Shown piece by piece: positions 1 to 4,762 of a stretch of 5,426 nt of DNA. Position 1 is the stretch's first letter. Each line of letters begins with the position of its first letter. This stretch comes from CAYRSA01 sp964494845 (lineage in GTDB: Bacteria; Patescibacteriota; Saccharimonadia; Saccharimonadales; JAGQNJ01). The translations under genes were made by a program, and so were the position numbers. The stretch is taken from positions 1 through 5,426 of the forward strand of contig CAZBSC010000037.1 in NCBI GenBank assembly GCA_964494845.1, written 5' to 3'. The notes under the pieces are model-generated. The model was not told the DNA's origin. It saw only the letters and a list, made by a program, of their open reading frames with translations, and did no database searches.

Positions 1-881
1 ATGACATATTGTGAACCCAGCACTGCCAGCCCTGCCCTTAATGGCTTGATATTTAGCATGGATACTTGCAATAAAGGGTTTTTCTCGGCTAGCTCCAGCA
101 TTTGTTGCCTTTTATAAAAAGCCCAAAGGATAAAAAAGCCCGTCAATAACAGATAAGCAACAATGGAAATCCCAAGTGGAGCAATTTCTTGCCCATTAAT
201 CACTGGCTTGGCCATTGGCTGAACCCAGCCCCAAGTTTTGCTTTGTAATAAGCCGAAAACAAATATTCCCATTCCAGCAGCAGAAAGAACAACACTGGCC
301 AAATCAATTTTTGGTGCACCTTTTATTTTTTTAGCGTCTCCAATTCGACTGGATAGTAGGAGCACTACAGCCATAATGATGGTTTCTGCGGCAAAGACGT
401 ATCTCCAGGAAAAGTAAGTTGTCACAAAACCACCTATTAACGGACCAGCCGCTGCAGCCGCACCAGAAATACCGCCGATAACCGCAAATCCAATAACCCT
501 ATCTTTGCCTTTGTAATTGTTTGCTACAAGAGCCGCTATTGCCGGTATGACCAACACTGCACCAAGACCCTCCACTAGCGACCAACCGAACATTAGAGTC
601 GCCAAATTGGGACTAATAGCAGTTAGTAGTGAACCCAAACCATAAATTACTGCTCCGACTTTAAAAACTTTTAGTCTACCGTATTTATCACCCAGCTTTC
701 CACCGAGTAACATAAATGCCGCCATAGTTAGCGTATAAAAAGTTATAGCTGCTTGCAGACCTGAAATTGTTGTATGTAACGATGCTACTACCTCAGACAT
801 CGACACGTTCATAACCGTACTGTCCAACACCATTATGAATTGCGCTAATGCAAGTATGGCAACAACACTCCACTTTTTCAT
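1..881 (-). CDS. MFS transporter, DHA2 (14-TM drug exporter) type, C-terminus cut by window edge
   Basis: Reading leftward from the ATG at 881-879, the frame stays open to base 1, giving 293 residues of an incomplete protein. Family signatures are clear. Residues 19-28 read LDSTVMNVSM (DHA2 motif D1 in TM1). Residues 60-73 read GGKLGDKYGRLKVF (MFS motif A, cytoplasmic loop 2-3). Residues 146-152 read GPLIGGF (motif C, the antiporter motif), followed by WRYVF at 159-163. At least seven hydrophobic segments are visible before the edge. Known members are proton-driven exporters of drugs, dyes or metabolites in the cytoplasmic membrane; the substrate cannot be told. The usual motif-B arginine appears to be replaced: the stretch reads GWSLVEGLGA (99-108) with Ser at the expected position. 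No Shine-Dalgarno precedes the ATG, only an AT-rich -10-like stretch. The gene is divergent from the AI-2E gene. Family call secure, substrate unknown. Confidence 0.93.
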   Translation of the reverse strand, partial: MKKWSVVAILALAQFIMVLDSTVMNVSMSEVVASLHTTISGLQAAITFYTLTMAAFMLLGGKLGDKYGRLKVFKVGAVIYGLGSLLTAISPNLATLMFGWSLVEGLGAVLVIPAIAALVANNYKGKDRVIGFAVIGGISGAAAAAGPLIGGFVTTYFSWRYVFAAETIIMAVVLLLSSRIGDAKKIKGAPKIDLASVVLSAAGMGIFVFGLLQSKTWGWVQPMAKPVINGQEIAPLGISIVAYLLLTGFFILWAFYKRQQMLELAEKNPLLQVSMLNIKPLRAGLAVLGSQYV

Positions 882-938
882 ACTTTTATATAATCATGTA
901 ACTTTAATTAATGCCATAGTTTTTGCAAAGTCATAACG

Positions 939-967
939 TTGATGAATGGTTATTTATGTAGTAAAGT
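939..967 (+). promoter_or_regulatory. Candidate promoter of the AI-2E gene in the divergent intergenic region
   Basis: TTGATG (939-944) and TAAAGT (962-967) are separated by exactly 17 bp; each matches the sigma-70 consensus at four of six positions. A transcript would start near 974, upstream of the ATG at 982 but downstream of the ATG at 946. If this promoter is real, the shorter start of the AI-2E protein is the true one. The same divergent region carries an 8-bp palindrome, TTTGCAAA, at 922-929. The match is only moderate. Confidence 0.35.
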
Positions 968-2124
968 TACTGCAATCTATTATGTCGTTATTGAAAGTCA
1001 CAAAAGAGCAAAAACGTAGTTTAGCCATAGCAACTGTTCTGGCTGTTATTGTTGGTGTTGTTTTTCTACAAAATTATCTGATTCTTATAGCTGTTGCAGC
1101 AATTGTGGCGTATTTATTCATGCCGGTTTACGACTGGCTTGTTAAAAAAGGACAAAGCCAAGGTAGTGCAGGAGTGTTGACATTTTTAGCCACGTTGCTC
1201 GCAGTAATAGTCCCTATTTCATTCGTGGTATTTGTCACGGTAATCCAGGTAAATAGCCTGGTAAAAAGCGTATCCACGTCAGGTTACTCTACCAACCTTA
1301 CCGATCTAATGAACCAAATTATAAGCAGTATAAATAACTTATTGGCGCATATAGGCGTCTCGACCAGACTGACTTTAGAGGGTGTGAACAGTGCAATATC
1401 TAGCTCGCTGGAGCAATACGGTAAAACTATCGCCTCAGGGCTAGCCTCATCAGTGGCTGGCGTTTTCTCTGCCATTACGGTCGCGATTATATATATTTAC
1501 GTTTTTATGTCTCTATTAATCAACAGAGACAAATTGCAAAAATCTATTGGCAAACTAAACCCGCTGGGAACAGAAATTAGCAATCTTTACTTTGACCGTA
1601 TGGGGTCCATGACAAAAGCAACCGTCAGGGGTCAATTTATTATTGCATTATGCCAAGGCCTTGAGAGCGCCGTTGTTCTTTCTATTGCTGGCTTATCAGA
1701 TTTATTTTTCTTTTTTGCATTGCTATTAACCACCCTATCGGTTGTTCCACTTGGTGCGGGTATCGTAACAATTCCTATTGGTATAGTAATGATACTGACG
1801 GGAAATGTCTGGCAAGGCGTACTCGTTATAGCTAACCACCTACTTATAGTGACTAACATCGACAATGTTTTACGACCAAAACTCGTTCCAAAAGAGGCCA
1901 GACTCGATTCTGCACTCATGATGTTGTCTGTGTTCTCGGGAATCGCGTTTTTCGGTTTTGTGGGTATCGTTCTCGGCCCAGTACTTATGATCGTGATCGT
2001 AACTACCATACAAATGTTCATGGAAGTATTCCGCGATACAGCGTCACTATCAAAAAAAGATATTATAATAGACAAGGAAAAAAATTTGTTGTCATCCATT
2101 AAAAAGTTAGTTAAATTGAGTTAA
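946..2124 (+). CDS. AI-2E / UPF0118 (PerM-like) family membrane transporter
   Basis: This 392-residue polytopic membrane protein belongs to the AI-2E family (PF01594), whose characterised members include TqsA (autoinducer-2 export), PerM, the sporulation protein YtvI and some cation/proton antiporters. Two hydrophobic segments lie in residues 26-60, one at 75-102 and one at 165-192, with a large polar, probably external, region at 103-160. A membrane-rich C-terminal half (229-360) follows. It carries the family's hallmark NIDNVLRPKLV (304-314) and the glycine motif ending FGFVGIVLGP (336-345). Length is normal for the family. A stop (TGA, 943-945) lies directly upstream in frame. No Shine-Dalgarno precedes either ATG 946 or the in-frame ATG at 982, which would give 380 residues starting MSLLKVTKEQ; the second fits the candidate promoter better. 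Downstream, a 63-residue membrane protein follows after 23 bp, probably in the same transcript. The substrate cannot be inferred; AI-2 transport should not be assumed from the name. Confidence 0.9.
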   Translation: MVIYVVKLLQSIMSLLKVTKEQKRSLAIATVLAVIVGVVFLQNYLILIAVAAIVAYLFMPVYDWLVKKGQSQGSAGVLTFLATLLAVIVPISFVVFVTVIQVNSLVKSVSTSGYSTNLTDLMNQIISSINNLLAHIGVSTRLTLEGVNSAISSSLEQYGKTIASGLASSVAGVFSAITVAIIYIYVFMSLLINRDKLQKSIGKLNPLGTEISNLYFDRMGSMTKATVRGQFIIALCQGLESAVVLSIAGLSDLFFFFALLLTTLSVVPLGAGIVTIPIGIVMILTGNVWQGVLVIANHLLIVTNIDNVLRPKLVPKEARLDSALMMLSVFSGIAFFGFVGIVLGPVLMIVIVTTIQMFMEVFRDTASLSKKDIIIDKEKNLLSSIKKLVKLS

Positions 2125-2135
2125 TTTAAGTAGAT

Positions 2136-2141
2136 AAGGAG
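2136..2141 (+). promoter_or_regulatory. Ribosome binding site of the 63-residue membrane protein
   Basis: AAGGAG is separated from the ATG at 2148 by six T residues. This is an ideal Shine-Dalgarno and decides the start: the next in-frame ATG (2157) would be too far away. It also supports the small ORF as a real, translated gene. Confidence 0.8.
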
Positions 2142-2147
2142 TTTTTT

Positions 2148-2339
2148 ATGTTGTATATGGGAGCGATGATGTTGCTGGTCTTACCTTTGTTTTTAATCAT
2201 ATGTGTTAGGCTAGTCAGAAAAAGTGACTTTGCACATAAACCAATAGGTATTTTTTTAGAAAGCATATTCATAATCAGCATCGCCTTTTCATGCATAGGC
2301 CTGTTATTCCTGATTGCGCAAATTATTAAAAAATTCTAG
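2148..2339 (+). CDS. Small two-helix membrane protein, unknown function
   Basis: This 63-residue protein is not recognised as any named family. It is almost entirely membrane-embedded: a first hydrophobic helix spans residues 3-20 and a second about 35-59. They are joined by a basic loop, RLVRKSDFAHK (21-31), which by the positive-inside rule should be cytoplasmic; the tail ends KKF. Single cysteines sit at 19 and 49, one in each helix. An AAGGAG six bases before the ATG supports translation. It begins 23 bp after the AI-2E stop with no visible terminator between, so the two are likely co-transcribed, and it could be a partner or modulator of that transporter (inference from position only). 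Its stop (TAG) lies six bases from the end of the convergent sodC. Coding status fairly likely, function unknown. Confidence 0.7.
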   Translation: MLYMGAMMLLVLPLFLIICVRLVRKSDFAHKPIGIFLESIFIISIAFSCIGLLFLIAQIIKKF

Positions 2340-2345
2340 AGGGCT

Positions 2346-2864
2346 TTAAGCTTTTTCAATTGTGCCACAAGCTAGGCGTGGCCCACCACTGTGACCAGAC
2401 CCTGAATCGCCTGGAGTATATGGGTCTGGATTGGCGTGGACCATTATTGACGTCCCTTCTTCGGGCCGCAGGATCGAGACAGGACCATCACTGAGAGTCA
2501 CGCGCGAGGTTAGGCATTCTAGATGGCCTACGCCGTGCTCATTGGTTGTTATGCTTGGTAAATCACCAGAGTGATAGCCATGGTTTGCGTCTGGGTCGGT
2601 GTTGCCATTTGGACCTGGGTCAAAATGCCCGCCCGCGCACTTGAAGTCATCACAATCACAGCTGGCTTTTTCATGTATGTGAACAGCATGCACCCCCGGT
2701 TTTAATACGCTAGTATCACCTTTGATATCTAGGACAATTCTAACGTATTTTGCACCATCAACATCGTACTCAGTAAATTCGGCAGCCCCAGATATAGTCT
2801 TACCCTTTAGTGTAGATTTTGCTCTAGCACTGATTTTCTTGTTTTCTGCCTGTAAATCAACCAT
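2346..2864 (-). CDS. sodC: Cu/Zn superoxide dismutase, without signal peptide
   Basis: This 172-residue protein is a Cu/Zn superoxide dismutase (PF00080), converting superoxide to oxygen and hydrogen peroxide. Visible metal ligands: H62 and H64 in HAVHIHE (copper), the bridging H80 in GGHFDP, H95/H98 and D101 in NHGYHSGDLP (zinc), and H143 in MVHANPD (copper). R163 in GPRLACG matches the active-site arginine. C69 and C166 match the conserved disulfide. Extra cysteines occur at 71, 76 and 117. The spacing between the two zinc histidines is short (three residues), against nine in the animal enzyme. Bacterial SodC is normally secreted, but this one begins MVDLQAENKK with no hydrophobic leader. 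The codon two before the ATG is an in-frame TAG (2870-2868) and AAGGAG sits six bases upstream, so no longer form is possible from this sequence. It lies 51 bp downstream of trmD with its own candidate promoter. Confidence 0.95.
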   Translation of the reverse strand: MVDLQAENKKISARAKSTLKGKTISGAAEFTEYDVDGAKYVRIVLDIKGDTSVLKPGVHAVHIHEKASCDCDDFKCAGGHFDPGPNGNTDPDANHGYHSGDLPSITTNEHGVGHLECLTSRVTLSDGPVSILRPEEGTSIMVHANPDPYTPGDSGSGHSGGPRLACGTIEKA

Positions 2865-2870
2865 TATCTA

Positions 2871-2876
2871 CTCCTT
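2871..2876 (-). promoter_or_regulatory. Ribosome binding site fixing the sodC start
   Basis: AAGGAG on the minus strand stands six bases before the ATG at 2864-2862. With the in-frame TAG at 2870-2868 it fixes the sodC start and so the absence of a signal peptide. Confidence 0.85.
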
Positions 2877-2884
2877 TTTTTATC

Positions 2885-2893
2885 ATTGTACCA
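2885..2893 (-). promoter_or_regulatory. Extended -10 promoter candidate for sodC
   Basis: On the minus strand the trmD-sodC gap contains TGG followed by TACAAT (2890-2885), an extended -10 element with five of six consensus bases. No good -35 is visible upstream, as is common for extended -10 promoters. The transcript would begin near 2878, just ahead of the ribosome binding site. This would let sodC be expressed independently of trmD. Confidence 0.45.
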
Positions 2894-2915
2894 GGCTTTA
2901 AAAATAGAGAAAAAC

Positions 2916-3554
2916 TTATTGAGACTTGCGCCATTTTTCAATTTCGCCGTGGTGACCACTTCGTAGGACTTCTGGGACTTTTTTGCCTCTGAAGTCTTCA
3001 GGCCTTGTGTAGTGTGGGTGTTCTATATACTTGTCGTCGGCCTGGAATGATTCTTTTTCGGCTGATGTTTCCCCGCCCAGAACTCCTGGCAGTAAACGAA
3101 CGATACTATCGATAATGGTCATTGCTGGCAGTTCTCCACCAGTTAGCACGAAGTTGCCCATACAGACTTGATCATCGACATAATCTGTAATTCGTTCGTC
3201 GTAACCTTCGTAACGACTACATACGAAAATCAAATCTTGCTGGGCGGCGGCGTAGCGTTTTGCGTCAGATTGTTTATATAGTTTTCCTCGAGGAGTTGCC
3301 AGAATTACTCTAGCTTTATGGGATAGGTTTTTGGCATGTTCTATTGCTGCCACAATCGGCTCGGGCTTCAGTACCATACCGTCCCCTCCACCATATGGTA
3401 TATCATCAACTTGTCGCCTTGGCCCTAGACCAAAATCTCGTAATGGAATGTGTACGAACTTAACAGCACCAACTTCCTGGGCTTTATGTAACATGCTGGC
3501 GTTCAAAACCCCATCAAACATCTCAGGAAATAAACTAATAATAAATATCTTCAC
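2916..3554 (-). CDS. trmD: tRNA (guanine37-N1)-methyltransferase, C-terminally short
   Basis: TrmD uses S-adenosylmethionine to methylate N1 of G37 in tRNAs reading codons that start with C, preventing +1 frameshifts. It is a SPOUT-fold dimer. Signatures in order: FIISLFPEMF (4-13), the VDDIPYGGGDGMV stretch (49-61), TPRG (87-90, for the usual SPQG), SRYEGYDER (113-121), GNFVLTGGELPAM (133-145), R153 (equivalent to catalytic Arg154 of E. coli) and HPHYTRPEDF (179-188). E168 occupies the place of E. coli Asp169. The protein has 212 residues against 255 in E. coli, stopping just after the EIEKWR segment and lacking the final helices. The start is GTG at 3554, required because the family begins directly with this strand. 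There is no Shine-Dalgarno; a TATACT box ends eight bases upstream. The usual neighbours rimM and rplS are absent here. Confidence 0.97.
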   Translation of the reverse strand: MKIFIISLFPEMFDGVLNASMLHKAQEVGAVKFVHIPLRDFGLGPRRQVDDIPYGGGDGMVLKPEPIVAAIEHAKNLSHKARVILATPRGKLYKQSDAKRYAAAQQDLIFVCSRYEGYDERITDYVDDQVCMGNFVLTGGELPAMTIIDSIVRLLPGVLGGETSAEKESFQADDKYIEHPHYTRPEDFRGKKVPEVLRSGHHGEIEKWRKSQ

Positions 3555-3562
3555 GGGTATTC

Positions 3563-3591
3563 AGTATACCTTATTGACAGTATTATTAGAA
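3563..3591 (-). promoter_or_regulatory. trmD promoter candidate abutting the GTG start
   Basis: TATACT (3568-3563, five of six consensus) is preceded at 17 bp by a poor -35, TTCTAA (3591-3586). Eight bases separate the -10 box from the GTG of trmD, so the transcript would start at or within two bases of the start codon. The element overlaps the -35 half of the divergent promoter at 3574-3602. Because the gene on the other side is oppositely oriented, trmD needs a promoter here. Confidence 0.5.
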
Positions 3592-3602
3592 GAGTTTATA
3601 AT
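3574..3602 (+). promoter_or_regulatory. Perfect sigma-70 consensus promoter, apparently leaderless
   Basis: TTGACA (3574-3579), a 17-bp spacer and TATAAT (3597-3602) match the housekeeping sigma consensus at all twelve positions. Only six bases (3603-3608) separate the -10 box from the ATG at 3609, so the expected transcription start is the A of the start codon. No Shine-Dalgarno is present or possible. Confidence 0.85.
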
Positions 3603-3608
3603 TAATAT

Positions 3609-4154
3609 ATGATTGAACGAATGCGTGGCTATATTTCAAGAAATCGAGTAGCAATCGGGGTAGGTCTTGGCGGAGCTGCGTTTGCAGGGATTCTAGCTAG
3701 TGTATCTATACCAATCGATTCAGAGGCCCAAACCAACTTTGTTCGAATTGGTTTGAGCTGCCCCGGAGATTTTGAACCTCAGCTAAGCAGAATTGAAACC
3801 ATCCCCTATGTTGACGCATCTACTAGCAGAGGAAGCCTAGCCTTGCGTTGTGTTTCAGGCGGAGACACGTCTGCAGTTGCGCCGAAAGTTAATTTTTACG
3901 ATTTAGACGGTGATTCTCCGCTGGAAAAATGTCCTGGTAGTGATTCGAACTCTCAAGAATATATCTTTCGTGTTAACCACACCGAAGAAGGTTACGTCAT
4001 AGGATCAAGTGACCCACTTGAAATTGAGCTTAGCAACCGTGAAGGACCAGATACACTGACAATAAGAATTCCACGCATCGATGCTATGGTTGACGCTACG
4101 CAGAATGCAGCATGCGCGTCTATACCTCAAGTTAGGTTAAGTGACGGTTTATAA
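3609..4154 (+). CDS. Hypothetical exported or membrane-anchored four-cysteine protein
   Basis: I do not recognise a family for this 181-residue protein. It starts with a basic N-terminus (R4, R6, R11, R13), then a hydrophobic glycine/alanine-rich segment at residues 14-36, then SEAQ at 38-41, which could be a signal-peptidase site, though the segment may instead remain as an anchor. The rest is hydrophilic and looks beta-rich, with short alternating stretches such as LEIELSN (137-143) and LTIRIPRI (150-157). It contains exactly four cysteines, C51, C81, C108 and C169, all after the leader, which would allow two disulfides outside the cell. An acidic DLDGDSP stretch (98-104) could bind a cation, but this is speculative. 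A second ATG at 3621 would shorten it by four residues. It lies antiparallel between khpA and trmD, with its stop seven bases from that of khpA. The strong promoter argues that it is expressed. Confidence 0.8.
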   Translation: MIERMRGYISRNRVAIGVGLGGAAFAGILASVSIPIDSEAQTNFVRIGLSCPGDFEPQLSRIETIPYVDASTSRGSLALRCVSGGDTSAVAPKVNFYDLDGDSPLEKCPGSDSNSQEYIFRVNHTEEGYVIGSSDPLEIELSNREGPDTLTIRIPRIDAMVDATQNAACASIPQVRLSDGL

Positions 4155-4161
4155 GTAAATT

Positions 4162-4683
4162 TTATATATCGAGGTCGTCAAGGTCAGCTAGTTCGCGGCG
4201 TGTTTTATCCAGACTAGAACTATTATCATCCTCGTCTTCCTCTACTTTGTCGTCATCCGCAAACACACTATTGTCTACTGGTTTTTCTTCTACGACAGCA
4301 ACTTCTTCAGCTGGAGCATCTTGTTCTGTCTGATCCGTTGCTACATCATCGGCTCGTTGAGTCTCGGGTTGATTATCATTTTGCTCTGATGGCATAGGCC
4401 TATCTTCGCGTGCAGGACGTTCTGGTCGGTCGCCGCCGACGTCAATAATCTTTAGATTATAGCGAGCGTCGTTTTTGGTACCTAGCGCACGAAGTAAAGT
4501 ACGAAGTGCCTGCGCGCCTGATCCTCGTTTTCCGATAACTCGGCCGATGTCTTCTGGGTCAACTGTTAGCTCTAACAATACGCCTTTTTCATCGATTGTT
4601 CTTTTGATAGACACTGCATCTGGTTTGCCTACGATTGTTTTTACAACATACTCTATAAATTGTTCGTCAATACTTGCACTCAC
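4162..4683 (-). CDS. khpA: KhpA-like KH-domain RNA-binding protein with long acidic tail
   Basis: The first 80 residues of this 173-residue protein form a single KH domain of the KhpA type (formerly YlqC/UPF0109). This family binds RNA and in Firmicutes acts with KhpB in cell elongation and post-transcriptional control. The nucleic-acid-binding GxxG loop is GKRG at 51-54 within IGRVIGKRGSGAQALRTLL. Typical KhpA proteins stop near residue 75-80. Here a hydrophilic extension of about 90 residues follows, first RP/D-rich (84-97), then strongly acidic with a DDDKVEEDEDD cluster (143-153), ending in a short LDKTRRELADLDDLDI segment that may be helical. The start is GTG, fixed by AAGGAG eight bases upstream. 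It is the second gene after rpsP, an arrangement common in many bacteria, with 79 bp between them and a possible internal promoter. Domain call firm; the function of the tail is unknown. Confidence 0.93.
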   Translation of the reverse strand: MSASIDEQFIEYVVKTIVGKPDAVSIKRTIDEKGVLLELTVDPEDIGRVIGKRGSGAQALRTLLRALGTKNDARYNLKIIDVGGDRPERPAREDRPMPSEQNDNQPETQRADDVATDQTEQDAPAEEVAVVEEKPVDNSVFADDDKVEEDEDDNSSSLDKTRRELADLDDLDI

Positions 4684-4691
4684 TGTACTTT

Positions 4692-4697
4692 CTCCTT
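4692..4697 (-). promoter_or_regulatory. Ribosome binding site selecting the GTG start of khpA
   Basis: AAGGAG on the minus strand with eight bases to the GTG at 4683-4681. The KH domain begins immediately after this GTG, and there is no ATG nearby in frame, so this site supports the non-ATG start. Confidence 0.8.
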
Positions 4698-4728
4698 TTT
4701 CAGTATTTACTGTCTTTTGGTGTATAAA

Positions 4729-4737
4729 ATTATATCA
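4729..4737 (-). promoter_or_regulatory. Extended -10 element, possible internal promoter for khpA
   Basis: Within the 79-bp rpsP-khpA gap the minus strand reads TGA followed by TATAAT (4734-4729), a perfect -10 with the TG extension. No good -35 is seen 16-18 bp upstream. Transcription would start near 4722, leaving a leader of about 39 bases with the khpA ribosome binding site. It could make khpA partly independent of rpsP. Confidence 0.5.
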
Positions 4738-4762
4738 CAAAGCTACTAGCGCTAATTTGCCC

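Noticed and set aside
882..895. Leaderless promoter for the MFS gene (TATAAA or TATATA just before the ATG)
   Set aside because: The best -10 match is too close to the ATG and no -35 lies at a suitable distance, so it was not counted with the stronger leaderless cases.
922..940. TTTGCAAA and AACGTT palindromes in the MFS/AI-2E divergent region as regulator sites
   Set aside because: Short AT-rich palindromes are expected by chance in 64 bp of AT-rich DNA and no regulator gene is adjacent; kept only as a note.
1284..1475. Open frame on the minus strand inside the AI-2E gene
   Set aside because: It lies wholly within a well-supported family gene on the other strand and shows no ribosome binding site or recognisable motif.
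1632..2099. 155-codon minus-strand frame inside the AI-2E gene
   Set aside because: It is antisense to the most conserved part of the AI-2E protein; the protein is Ile/Thr/Ser-rich without domain features, a typical shadow.
2325..2365. Possible bidirectional terminator between the 63-residue gene and sodC
   Set aside because: There are T-runs and short palindromes such as TCTAGA and AAGCTT, but I found no stem of reasonable length followed by a T-run on either strand.
2910..2945. GAAAAA...TTTTTC inverted arms at the end of trmD as a terminator
   Set aside because: The stem is six AT-rich pairs with a 19-base loop and no G/C core; not convincing.
3331..3612. Plus-strand frame overlapping the start of trmD
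   Set aside because: It is antisense to the conserved TrmD N-terminus and runs through the promoter region; no homology features.
4150..4166. Possible terminator hairpin between the exported-protein gene and khpA
   Set aside because: TATAA/TTATA is only a 5-bp all-AT stem; far too weak to call.
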